A stretch of 64,000 nucleotides of DNA from assembly GCF_003345255.1 (NCBI RefSeq), contig NZ_CP029331.1, forward strand, positions 558,001 through 622,000. Reading direction: 5' to 3'. The position numbers and the translations under genes are program-made. This stretch comes from Pseudothauera hydrothermalis. Lineage in GTDB: Bacteria; Pseudomonadota; Gammaproteobacteria; Burkholderiales; Rhodocyclaceae. The notes beneath the pieces were generated by a model. The model did not search any database, was not told where the DNA came from, and saw only the letters and a list, made by a program, of their open reading frames with translations. How positions within the stretch are numbered: position 1 is the stretch's first letter; every line of letters starts with the position of its first letter. Positions 37,884-46,020 of the stretch are shown piece by piece.

Positions 37884-38984
37884 ATGAAAGTCGCTACCAT
37901 TGCCTTCGACCGCTTCAACGCCCTGCAAGACGACCAGGCTCAGGAACGTATCCGCGCCGCGCGCGCGCGCCTGGGCAGCAAGGCGGTGCTCCTGTGCCAC
38001 CACTATCAACGCGCCGACGTGTATTGCCATGCCGATCTGACTGGCGATTCGCTCAAACTCGCACGTCTGGCGTCCGAGACCGATGCCGAGTTCATCGTAT
38101 TCTGCGGTGTGCATTTCATGGCCGAGGTCGCGGACATTCTCTCCAAACCTGGGCAGACCGCAATCTTGCCGGATCTGGCGGCCGGCTGTTCGATGGCCGA
38201 CATGGCCAACCTTGCCAAGGTGGAGCGCTGCTGGCGGGAGCTTGCCGAGGTGTTGGGCAAGCCGGATGCGCTGATCACTCCGGTCACCTATATCAACTCC
38301 GCGGCCGACCTGAAGGCTTTTTGCGGTGAGCACGGCGGTATCGTGTGCACCTCGACCAATGCGCCGACCATCCTCGATTGGGCCTTCGCCCAGCGCGAAA
38401 AGGTGTTGTTCTTTCCCGACCAGCACTTGGGCCGATGGACCGGGTACAAAAAAGGTATCCCGCTCGACGAGATGGTGGTCTGGGACCCGGACCTGGAATA
38501 CGGCGGCCTTACGCCGGAACAGATCCACAAAGCCAAGATTTTGCTGTGGAAGGGTCACTGCTCGGTGCACCAGATGTTCCAAGAGAGCCATATCCGTCGC
38601 TGGCGCATGCAGAACCCGGACGGTTTCGTGATTTCCCATCCGGAGAGCAATCTGGAGGTGTGCCTCAACTCCGACTACGTCGGTTCCACCGAATACATCA
38701 TCAAGACCATCGCCGCGGCGCCAGCCAACACCAAATGGCTGGTGGGCACCGAGCTGAACCTGGTCAACCGGCTAGCCGAGGAAATGAAGCCGGCTGGCAA
38801 GATCGTGCAGTTCATGGCCCCCACGGTGTGCATGTGCTCGACCATGCAGCGCATCGACCCGCAGCATTTGGCCTGGGCGCTGGAGAATCTGGCCGATGGC
38901 AACGTGGTCAATGCGATCCGGGTGCCGGCGCATGAGGCGGAACTGGCCCGTGTGGCGTTGGATCGCATGCTGGCCGCGTCCTGA
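37884..38984 (+). CDS. nadA: Quinolinate synthase A
   Basis: 366-residue [4Fe-4S] enzyme condensing iminoaspartate with dihydroxyacetone phosphate for NAD synthesis. LCHHYQRADVYCHAD, VTYINSAADLKAFCGEHGGIVCTSTNA, KGHCSVHQMF and the terminal cluster ligand region MAPTVCMCSTMQR are all present. Start at ATG 37884; a TTG 18 bp upstream is in frame. Confidence 0.96.
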   Translation: MKVATIAFDRFNALQDDQAQERIRAARARLGSKAVLLCHHYQRADVYCHADLTGDSLKLARLASETDAEFIVFCGVHFMAEVADILSKPGQTAILPDLAAGCSMADMANLAKVERCWRELAEVLGKPDALITPVTYINSAADLKAFCGEHGGIVCTSTNAPTILDWAFAQREKVLFFPDQHLGRWTGYKKGIPLDEMVVWDPDLEYGGLTPEQIHKAKILLWKGHCSVHQMFQESHIRRWRMQNPDGFVISHPESNLEVCLNSDYVGSTEYIIKTIAAAPANTKWLVGTELNLVNRLAEEMKPAGKIVQFMAPTVCMCSTMQRIDPQHLAWALENLADGNVVNAIRVPAHEAELARVALDRMLAAS

Positions 38985-39040
38985 ACGGCCTGTTGGCGGG
39001 GTGGCCGGGCTTGTACAAAAGGAATGTATCGCTGCGGATC

Positions 39041-39613
39041 ATGAAAACCTTCAACACCGCTGGTCCTTCGGTCCCGGGCGACCACCACATGCTCGATCCG
39101 CTCTCGCGCATCGACCTGGCCGAGATCGAAGCGCTGATCGACGCCAAGCGCTACTTCGTGTTGCTCGCCCCGCGCTAGACCGGCAAGACCACGGCGCTCT
39201 TGGCGCTGATGCACCACCTCAACGCCCAGGGGCGCTAGCGCGCGCTCTACTGCAACATCTAAGCCGCACAAGCCGCCCGCGGCAACGTTTCTGAGGTCAT
39301 GGCCGCCATCGTCAAAGCACTGGCCAACGCGGCCTCGATTTATTGGCAGAACGAGGCGGCAGCACAAACGGCACGCGCGCGCCTTCACGAGGCCGCGACG
39401 GGCCAGCGCTTCGAGCCGGCGATCTACCCGGAGCTGTGGGCCGACACTGAAGGCCAGCCGTGGCTGGTCAACGCGCTGGGGCATGAACTTACCTGGAACA
39501 TGCGTGCGCGCTGCGTGATCGCAGCCGTCCGATCACGCGTCCCTTGGGAAGCCAAAATCTGGCAGCACAGCGAAACCCGCGAGAGTCGCCTCGTCGGCGT
39601 GTGGGGGGCGTGA
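39041..39613 (+). pseudogene. Decayed AAA-like P-loop ATPase gene
   Basis: A single frame encodes family sequence (FNTAGPSVPGDHHMLDPLSR, RYFVLLAPR-TGKTTALLAL) but has three in-frame stops: TAG 39176-39178 inside the Walker A motif, TAG 39236-39238 and TAA 39260-39262. Frame is kept throughout. Then YWQNEAAAQTARARLHEAATGQRFEPA jumps (quoted by its ends, YWQNEAA and GQRFEPA) straight to a C-terminal-type GQPWLVNALGHELTWNMR, so the middle of the protein, including Walker B, appears deleted. The stops look like single-base changes of Gln, Tyr and Glu codons. Non-functional remnant. Confidence 0.85.
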
Positions 39614-39638
39614 TGCGCAGCCATACAAAGGCGCGGGC

Positions 39639-40088
39639 TCATAGGCGGATGAAGGCGGCGATCTTCGGGTCGCGCCGCAGTTCGGCCAAATCCTCTGAAG
39701 AAGGGAGTTGCGGGCGGTCGCGGGTCGTGTTGACCATGCACAAAAAGCCCAGGTGCCCCCCTTCGCTGGCACGGAACTGATGCCAGCTCATGGCCGGAAT
39801 ATGGATCAGATCATGGACGCGCACCGCGCGCACTTGGTTGCCTACCAGACAGGCCCCGCCGCCAGACAGAATCATCACCGCGTGCTCATGCCGGTGGCGC
39901 TCCAGCGTTGAATGTCCGCCGGGGCCGATCTCGAAGTAGCGTAACTCGCAAGCCAAGGCTTCGGTGCAAAACAGCACTTGGCGGCTGATGTCGCGAAAGG
40001 GTGCGCTGCCTTCCGGTTTGTATTCGAGTACTTCGACCTGTTCCCAGCGTCGGGTCGGGCGGGCCTTGCGGAACACGGGGTGGCTCAT
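39639..40088 (-). CDS. Cupin-domain protein coupled to a RuBisCO-like protein
   Basis: 149 residues with a cupin barrel: metal-binding motif LERHRHEHAVMILSGGGACLV (here anchors RHRHEHAVMI) and second motif HIPAMSWHQF. It starts inside the stop of the RuBisCO-like gene (ATGA). In Rhodospirillum rubrum a cupin next to a RuBisCO-like protein releases methanethiol from methylthio-xylulose 5-phosphate, giving 1-deoxy-xylulose 5-phosphate. The same role is a reasonable guess here, not proven. Confidence 0.82.
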   Translation of the reverse strand: MSHPVFRKARPTRRWEQVEVLEYKPEGSAPFRDISRQVLFCTEALACELRYFEIGPGGHSTLERHRHEHAVMILSGGGACLVGNQVRAVRVHDLIHIPAMSWHQFRASEGGHLGFLCMVNTTRDRPQLPSSEDLAELRRDPKIAAFIRL

Positions 40089-41182
40089 CGTGTATCTCCT
40101 GTGGCGTGTACGCGCTCGACAAAGGTTCGCGCTGCGTGACCGAGGTCTGGCGCTTCGAGTAACGCGCCGCCGATCAGCAACATCACATCCGGGCCGTAAA
40201 AGGCCACCATTTCCTCGATCCGCGCCGGGCTCATGCCGCCGGCCGGCACCGGCAGCGCAGCCGGCAGCGTGCCCCAGGGGGCGCGCGCCGCCTCGGCAAT
40301 TGCCCGGCAGGTTTGCGGCGTGTAACTAAAGCGCCCGCCGTGGTTGGGAAAGATGACTGCATCGGCCCCGGCCAAGCGGAATAGCTTGCCGATCAGCGTC
40401 GGCGGGGCGATGCGCGCCGCACCGCCCAGCGCCGGGTGGGCGAGAAGCGGTAGCCCCTCATCGGCCAGTTCCTGCAGTGCGCCCAGGCCGCAGACCATGG
40501 GCGCCAGCATTAGCATGCCGACCCCGGCATCGCGGGCGATGCGCAATTGTTCGCGCAGTCGCCGCGGCCCGCCGCCCAGGCTGGGCGCATAGACGCAGCG
40601 ATGACCGCTGCTGCGATTGGCCGCGTCGATAGCGCGCTGCACCGCGGCGACCCGGCGGGCGAAGGGGGCGTCGACCTGATCGGCCAGGCCGTGATCGTCT
40701 TTGACGATGTCGATGCCCGCGGCCGCCAGCTTGCCGGCCAGCGCGGCCAGCGCCTCGGGGCTGCTGCCCTGGGGTTTCAACGCGCTGCAGGTGAGCGGGC
40801 GGCCGCTGGCGATGCCGCAGTGTTCGCGCAAACCTGCGATGCCAAAGCGCGGTCCGCCAAAACCTGCCAGCGCCGCCGGCGGCATTTCCACATCCACCAG
40901 TTCCACCTCTGGCTGTAGCGAACAGTTGCCGAATAACATGTTCATCAACTGCCCGGCCTCGAAGCCGATGGTGTCCAGTGCCAGGCTCAAGACGACGCGA
41001 AAATGCGCTTCGCCGTCGGCTTCGATGGATTCGACACGGCCGACGATGTGCTCCAGGATGCGCGCCTCGCCAATGGCCGTGGTGGGCATTTCCACGCTTT
41101 GTTCCACCGCCAGCGCGGCAGCGCGGCGCTCGATTTCGGCGGCGGTGCAGCGGATACGGTAGCTTGCCTGCAGTCTGTGCAT
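40085..41182 (-). CDS. RuBisCO-like protein (form IV)
   Basis: 365 residues, RuBisCO large-subunit fold. Lys136 in CSALKPQGSS corresponds to the catalytic Lys loop, and GIDIVKDDHGLAD carries Lys161, Asp163 and His164 where true RuBisCO has the carbamylated Lys and two acidic ligands (KDDE); the last is His. Loop 6 is altered and the C-terminus is short. Such proteins do not fix CO2; the R. rubrum one isomerises 5-methylthioribulose 1-phosphate. The coupled cupin supports a link to methylthioadenosine salvage. mtnP and mtnA are not in the window. Confidence 0.88.
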   Translation of the reverse strand: MHRLQASYRIRCTAAEIERRAAALAVEQSVEMPTTAIGEARILEHIVGRVESIEADGEAHFRVVLSLALDTIGFEAGQLMNMLFGNCSLQPEVELVDVEMPPAALAGFGGPRFGIAGLREHCGIASGRPLTCSALKPQGSSPEALAALAGKLAAAGIDIVKDDHGLADQVDAPFARRVAAVQRAIDAANRSSGHRCVYAPSLGGGPRRLREQLRIARDAGVGMLMLAPMVCGLGALQELADEGLPLLAHPALGGAARIAPPTLIGKLFRLAGADAVIFPNHGGRFSYTPQTCRAIAEAARAPWGTLPAALPVPAGGMSPARIEEMVAFYGPDVMLLIGGALLEAPDLGHAARTFVERVHATGDTR

Positions 41183-41260
41183 GAAACGGGTTTAATTTTT
41201 AGCGGTTAGAACGCATATTATGCCCCGTGGCCGGACGGTGTCCGGCGCCTTGACCGCCTC

Positions 41261-42010
41261 ATGAAGCTGCGCATCTGCACATATAACATCCACAAGGGGT
41301 TTTCGCAGTTCAACCGTCGCATGGTAGTGCATGAGCTGCGCGAGCGTTTGCACGCTCTGCAGGTTGATTTGGTGTTTCTGCAAGAGGTGCAGGGCATGCA
41401 TCTGGGCCATGCCGCCCGCCATGCAGACTGGCCTGCTTTTCCTCAGCACGAGTTTTTGGCTCAGGATATCTGGCAGCAAACGGCATACGGCGGCAATGCG
41501 GTCTATGACCATGGCCATCACGGCAATGCGATTCTGAGCAGCTATCCGATTTTGCGCGTCGAAAATCAAGATGTGTCCGATCATCGCTTCGAACGTCGCG
41601 GTCTGCTGCATTGCGAAGTTGCGCTGCCTGCGTCGGTGGCAAAAGTGCATTGCGTGTGCGTGCATCTTGGCCTGATGGCCGGCAGCCGGCGGCGGCAAAT
41701 GGCGGCGCTGGCTGCGCGCATGGAGCGCTGGGCCGATGACGGTGCGCCGCTGATCATTGCCGGAGATTTCAACGATTGGCGTAACCGGGCCGATGAGCTC
41801 ATCGGGCGCCGGTTGGGAATGGTCGAAGCGTTCAGCGCCGGGCATGGGCACCCGGCGCGCAGCTATCCCAGCCGTTTGCCGGTACTTAGGCTCGACCGTA
41901 TTTATGTGCGCGGCTTCCGTGTCCGCGAGGCGCGGGTGCATTTCGGTCCGCCGTGGTCGCAGTTGTCCGACCATGCCGCGTTGACCGCCGAACTGGAGCT
42001 TGCAGTGTGA
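41261..42010 (+). CDS. Endonuclease/exonuclease/phosphatase-family hydrolase
   Basis: 249 residues with the EEP fold: ICTYNIHKGF, DLVFLQEVQG (metal Glu), DHGHHGNAILS, and the IIAGDFNDW motif, ending in LSDHAALTAEL with the catalytic Asp-His. Substrate may be a phosphoester in DNA, lipid or sugar phosphate. The gene overlaps the cardiolipin synthase gene (GTGA), a pairing common in proteobacteria, which favours a phospholipid-related role. Confidence 0.9.
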   Translation: MKLRICTYNIHKGFSQFNRRMVVHELRERLHALQVDLVFLQEVQGMHLGHAARHADWPAFPQHEFLAQDIWQQTAYGGNAVYDHGHHGNAILSSYPILRVENQDVSDHRFERRGLLHCEVALPASVAKVHCVCVHLGLMAGSRRRQMAALAARMERWADDGAPLIIAGDFNDWRNRADELIGRRLGMVEAFSAGHGHPARSYPSRLPVLRLDRIYVRGFRVREARVHFGPPWSQLSDHAALTAELELAV

Positions 42011-43164
42011 CCGCGTTCGTTTCCGGCAATGCCATTACACTGCTGGAGACCGGGCAGGCTTATTTCCCGGCGCTGATCGCAGCACTGGATGCGGCAACCC
42101 GGGAAGTGTTCCTGGAGACTTACCTTTTTGAAAACGACCTGGTTGGTCGCCGGGTGGCTGCTGCGCTTGCGCGCGCGGCGCGGCGCGGGGTGCGGGTGAG
42201 AGTGCTGGTCGATGGATTTGGCGGACGCAACTTCGTGCGTGAGCTGATGCCGGTGCTGGAGGCCGACGGCGTGCAGGTGCTCATTTACCGGCGCGAAGTG
42301 CGTGCGTTGTCCTTGCGCCGTCATCGTTTGCGGCGTATGCACCGCAAGCTGGTGGTGGTCGATGGCGAGTTGGCCTTCGTAGGCGGGATCAACATCATCG
42401 ACGACTTTGACCGCAACGCGCCGCAGCGGCCGCGCTTCGACTATGCGTTACAGGTGCGGGGGCCGGTGCTGGAACACATTCTGGCCGCGGTGCACCGTTT
42501 GTGGCGGTTGGTGTCATGGGCCAGCTTCCGCCGCCGGCTCAACGATGCGCTGCTCGCGCCGGCGCGTACCGATGCGGCCGGCCATATACGCGCGGCGTTC
42601 GTCATTCGAGACAACATCCGTCACCGGCATGACATCGAGGACGCCTACCTGGCGGCCATCGGCAGGGCAGAGCGCGAAGTCGTGATTGCGTGCGCGTACT
42701 TCTTTCCGGGCCGACGCTTTCGCCACGCCCTGGTCGATGCGGCGCGCCGTGGCGTGACCGTGATCCTGTTGCTGCAGGGCCTGGCCGATCATCCCTTATT
42801 GGCCAGCGCCAGCCGGGCGTTGTATCCATATTTTCTGGCCCAGGGTATCCGCTTGTTTGAATATCACCAAAGCTATCTGCACGCCAAGGTGGCGGTGGTG
42901 GACGAATACTGGGCCACGGTCGGGTCGAGCAACATCGACCCCTTCAGCTTGCTGCTGGCGCGTGAGGCCAATCTGGTGATCGAAGATCGCGGCTTTGCGT
43001 GTGAGCTGCGAATGCGTCTGGCGCGAGCCATTGACGAGGGCGGCCGCGAATTGCATCGGGATACCTGGCGCCGTCAGGGATTCATGCGCCGACTGGGAAG
43101 TTGGCTGGCTTACCAGTTTGTGCGCCTTGCCATCGGCTTGGCGGGCTACGGTGGCAAGCATTGA
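42007..43164 (+). CDS. clsB: Cardiolipin synthase B-like phospholipase D protein
   Basis: 385 residues with two HKD motifs, HRKLVVVDGELAFVGGIN and HAKVAVVDEYWATVGSSN, the signature of phospholipase-D-type cardiolipin synthases. Condenses phosphatidylglycerol (or PG plus PE) to cardiolipin at the inner membrane. The GTG start at 42007 overlaps the stop of the EEP gene; a frame to 41953 extends upstream but without family sequence. No N-terminal membrane helices, as in ClsB. Confidence 0.9.
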   Translation: MTAFVSGNAITLLETGQAYFPALIAALDAATREVFLETYLFENDLVGRRVAAALARAARRGVRVRVLVDGFGGRNFVRELMPVLEADGVQVLIYRREVRALSLRRHRLRRMHRKLVVVDGELAFVGGINIIDDFDRNAPQRPRFDYALQVRGPVLEHILAAVHRLWRLVSWASFRRRLNDALLAPARTDAAGHIRAAFVIRDNIRHRHDIEDAYLAAIGRAEREVVIACAYFFPGRRFRHALVDAARRGVTVILLLQGLADHPLLASASRALYPYFLAQGIRLFEYHQSYLHAKVAVVDEYWATVGSSNIDPFSLLLAREANLVIEDRGFACELRMRLARAIDEGGRELHRDTWRRQGFMRRLGSWLAYQFVRLAIGLAGYGGKH

Positions 43165-43187
43165 GTGCGCCGCGTGCGCCTTGCCGC

Positions 43188-43664
43188 TTAACGGTGCGTC
43201 GGCAAAATCGGGCGGCGGGCGGAGATGACCCCGGTGTTGACGCCCATCCAGTTCAAGCCACCGAACAGGCGGGCGTATTCGATCTTTATGCAGCGGTCCA
43301 TGACCACCCGCATGCCGCCGGCCTCGGCCCGGCGGGCGGCCTCCTGGTGAATCACGCCAAGCTGCATCCAAAATACCTTGGCGCCGATGGCCAGCGCGTC
43401 ATCGATCAGAGGTGGCACCTCCGCGGGTTTGCGAAACACATCGACCATGTCGACCGGTACCGGGATGTCACGCAGACTGGGGTAGCACTTCTGGCCAAGG
43501 ATCTCGTCGTAGGCGGGGTTGACCGGGATGATGGTATAGCCGCGCGCCTGCATGTACTGAGCGGCAAAGAAACTGGGTCGGTGCCAGTTGGCCGACAAAC
43601 CCACTACCGCAATCGTGCGGCATTCCAGTAGCACCCGGCGCAGTCCGTCAATATCGTCGATCAT
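43188..43664 (-). CDS. CoA-binding domain protein (YccU-like)
   Basis: 158-residue Rossmann-like protein. TIAVVGLSANWHRPSFFAAQ, YTIIPVNPAYDEILGQKCYPSL and VFWMQLGVIHQEAARRAEA are typical of the YccU/CoA-binding family. No enzyme activity is known. Starts 4 bp after the gluQ stop. Confidence 0.9.
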   Translation of the reverse strand: MIDDIDGLRRVLLECRTIAVVGLSANWHRPSFFAAQYMQARGYTIIPVNPAYDEILGQKCYPSLRDIPVPVDMVDVFRKPAEVPPLIDDALAIGAKVFWMQLGVIHQEAARRAEAGGMRVVMDRCIKIEYARLFGGLNWMGVNTGVISARRPILPTHR

Positions 43665-43668
43665 GGTT

Positions 43669-44610
43669 TCACTCTCCCCCGGCCGAAGGCGCTAGGCGGT
43701 GCAGACCGGGCGCCGGAATGGCGCGCCGGCGGGGCACGCGGGCGATCGACCAGTGTGTTTGCGCCCACTGCCAAATCTCTGCCAGCGGCGCGCCGGCAAG
43801 CTGTGACGGAGGATTTTGGCCCAGAAAAGCCAGCGCCGCCAGCAGCGCAGCACCGGGCGGCAGCTCGTCGATGGCCCGCGCCAAGGTCTGTTTGGATAGT
43901 TTCTCGCCGGCGGCGTTGGTGGCCACCGGCAGGTGGGCGTAATGCGGTTCGGGCATGCCCAGCAGGCGTTGTAGATAGCGCTGGCGGCCGGTTGAATCGA
44001 GCAAGTCGGCGCCACGCACCACATGGGTGACGCCAGCGTCGGCATCGTCTACGACCACCGCCAACTGGTAAGCGAACAGGCCGTCTGCGCGCAGCACCAC
44101 AAAGTCGCCAAGCTCGTGCTCCAGGTCTTCTAGTTGGGCGCCTTGCACCGCGTCATCGAAGGCGATGCTGCCGGCTACCCGCACCCGCCAGGCCCGCGCC
44201 AGCCGTCCCGGCGGCAGGCCGTTGCGGCAGGTGCCGGGGTAGATGCGCGAGCCGTCGCGTGCCAAGAGCGCCTGGGCAAGCTCGCGGCGGCTACAGGCGC
44301 AGGCGTAAGCGTGGCCTGCCGCTTTGAGGCGCTCGAGCGCGTCGGCGTAAACCGCGAGGCGCCGGCTCTGCCACACCGGCTCACCGTCCCACTCAAAGCC
44401 AAAGCGTTCGAGCGTGCGCAAAATACCGTCTGCCGCGCCGGGAATGCAGCGCGGGGTGTCCACATCCTCGATCCGCAGCAGCCAACGCCCGCTATGGCGG
44501 CGCGCCTCCAGGTAACTGCCTGCGGCGGCAATCAGCGAACCGAAGTGCAAGGCGCCGGTGGGCGAAGGCGCGAAACGGCCGACGTAGGACGGGGCAAGCG
44601 GGGTGTTCAT
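43669..44610 (-). CDS. gluQ: Glutamyl-Q tRNA(Asp) synthetase
   Basis: 313 residues, a glutamyl-tRNA synthetase catalytic core without the anticodon-binding domain. YVGRFAPSPTGALHFGSL carries the HIGH-like motif (HFGS), and KLSKQ is the KMSKS-like motif. A zinc site (CACSRRE...YPGTC) is retained. It attaches glutamate to queuosine in tRNA-Asp. Start ATG 44610; the frame runs to 44631 with no family sequence. Confidence 0.95.
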   Translation of the reverse strand: MNTPLAPSYVGRFAPSPTGALHFGSLIAAAGSYLEARRHSGRWLLRIEDVDTPRCIPGAADGILRTLERFGFEWDGEPVWQSRRLAVYADALERLKAAGHAYACACSRRELAQALLARDGSRIYPGTCRNGLPPGRLARAWRVRVAGSIAFDDAVQGAQLEDLEHELGDFVVLRADGLFAYQLAVVVDDADAGVTHVVRGADLLDSTGRQRYLQRLLGMPEPHYAHLPVATNAAGEKLSKQTLARAIDELPPGAALLAALAFLGQNPPSQLAGAPLAEIWQWAQTHWSIARVPRRRAIPAPGLHRLAPSAGGE

Positions 44611-44835
44611 GGCTCGCTGCGATCGTACCATCGGCGCATCAGGGCTCTACGCGGGCGACCTTCTCCTTGCCGAACCGGCTCACTTGCACCGTGACCCGAT
44701 TCGAAGCGTTTTCACAGCTTGCAGCGCATCCAGCGCGCTGCCGGACGATAGGGCAGTGGGTCAGTACGGTCAGACGTTGAACAGCGATTGTGACTGCAAG
44801 TCATTGAATGAACAGTTCACCATGCTGCTCCATTA
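44611..44835. other. Non-coding boundary between core genome and IS630 copy 1
   Basis: I see no gene, tRNA or att-like repeat here. The core-like region ends at gluQ and accessory sequence begins, so any island end may lie here or elsewhere outside the window. Confidence 0.4.
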
Positions 44836-45935
44836 CTAACTTTTCAATAAGTAGTGTCAGCCCAGGATATAGCGGCACTCTGGCTGCCTAAAAAATGACT
44901 TCACGAGTTCGGGGAGCTTCTGGATGCTACGCAAAGCACGGAGTGCGAGTCGCTTCATCTCCTCGGCGCTCTCGACCAACTGGCTCGAAACCTTCCGCTT
45001 CACATGAGCCCAGACTGTTTCGTCCGGGTTCAGCTGCGGCGAGTAAGGCGGCAAATAGAACAACTTGAGCTTGCCGTCCAAGCTCTCGATGTAGCTCTTG
45101 ACCATCTTTGCCTTGTGAATCGGATGACCATCGACGATCAGAAAGACCGGTTTCTCGGCATTGAGCATCAAGCGCTTGAGGAACTCGACGAACACTTTCG
45201 CACCGACCGAGCCCTCATGCAGCATGAACCGAAATTCGCCCTGCGTGCCGACGGCCGAGATCATGTTCAGCGAGAAGCGCCGACCCGTCGCCTGCACCAC
45301 CGGCGTCCGGCCTTGTGGCGCCCAAGTCGTGCCGGTGTGGTAGTCCGAGCGGATGCCCGACTCGTCGCCAAAGTAGATCGTTGCTCCGAGCCGCTTGGCT
45401 TCAGCGCGAATCGCGGGGTAGGTCTCCGTCTCCCAAGTGCGCACCAGGACGGGGTCTTGCTGCCACGCCTGGTAGAGCGGCTTCTGGGCGCTGAAACCCA
45501 GGATCTTCATCAGGCGGTGAACCGAGGAGACCGACAGCTCTTTCTTGAATTGGCGTTTGATCAAGTGACGAATCAGAGACAGCGTCCACAAGCCGAACTC
45601 GAACTTGAACTGCTGCGGGTTGTGGTCACGAACCGCATTGGCAATCCACGAAAGCTCCTCGGCGCTGAGTTTGCTCGGGCGTCCCGGAATCGGCTTGGCG
45701 AGCAATGCGTTCTGTCCGCCATTGGCAAAATCGGCGAGCCACCGGAAAACGCTGCGCTCATTCACGCCATACGCCGCCGCGACGCTTTGCACCGTCTGCC
45801 CGTCACGTACCGCTTTGACGGCCTGCTGCCGCATGACCTGCAAGGTGTGATGATCGAGAGCTCGGCCGTCGGAAAGTCGTTTGCATTTCATAGGCCATAT
45901 TATCGCTCACATGACACTACTTATGGGAAACTCAG
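44836..45935 (-). mobile_element. IS630-family insertion sequence, copy 1 (1,100 bp)
   Basis: Ends are imperfect inverted repeats of about 24 bp; CTGAGTTTCCCATAAGTAGT at one and CTAACTTTTCAATAAGTAGT at the other, sharing ATAAGTAGTGTCA. TA flanks both sides, the target duplicated by this family. Opposite in orientation to copies 2 and 3. Confidence 0.95.
44857..45891 (-). CDS. IS630-family transposase (copy 1)
   Basis: 344-residue DDE transposase. N-terminal HTH region (VQSVAAAYGVNERSVFRWLA) and winged helix, then the catalytic residues in IYFGDESG, FLIVDGHPIHKA and LNPDETVWAHVKRKV. The protein is identical in all three copies in this window, which points to recent transposition. It also runs over an antisense open frame of similar length, which I treat as a shadow. 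Confidence 0.95.
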   Translation of the reverse strand: MKCKRLSDGRALDHHTLQVMRQQAVKAVRDGQTVQSVAAAYGVNERSVFRWLADFANGGQNALLAKPIPGRPSKLSAEELSWIANAVRDHNPQQFKFEFGLWTLSLIRHLIKRQFKKELSVSSVHRLMKILGFSAQKPLYQAWQQDPVLVRTWETETYPAIRAEAKRLGATIYFGDESGIRSDYHTGTTWAPQGRTPVVQATGRRFSLNMISAVGTQGEFRFMLHEGSVGAKVFVEFLKRLMLNAEKPVFLIVDGHPIHKAKMVKSYIESLDGKLKLFYLPPYSPQLNPDETVWAHVKRKVSSQLVESAEEMKRLALRALRSIQKLPELVKSFFRQPECRYILG

Positions 45936-45940
45936 TAAAA

Positions 45941-45985
45941 AACATACTCATGTTTGTACTCAAGAAACTCAGCATTGAGTATGTT
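45941..45985. repeat. 10-bp inverted repeat beside IS630 copy 1
   Basis: AACATACTCA (45941-45950) and TGAGTATGTT (45976-45985) are exact inverses, 25 bp apart. Lies between the IS and the hipA stop. Could be a terminator-like hairpin for hipA or a remnant of another element. Confidence 0.45.
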
Positions 45986-46020
45986 CAACCGTGATCTGGC
46001 GCCGTTGCGCCGGCTCGGAT

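Noticed and set aside
44611-44835. tRNA or attachment site at island edge
   Set aside because: No cloverleaf or direct repeat could be found by reading.
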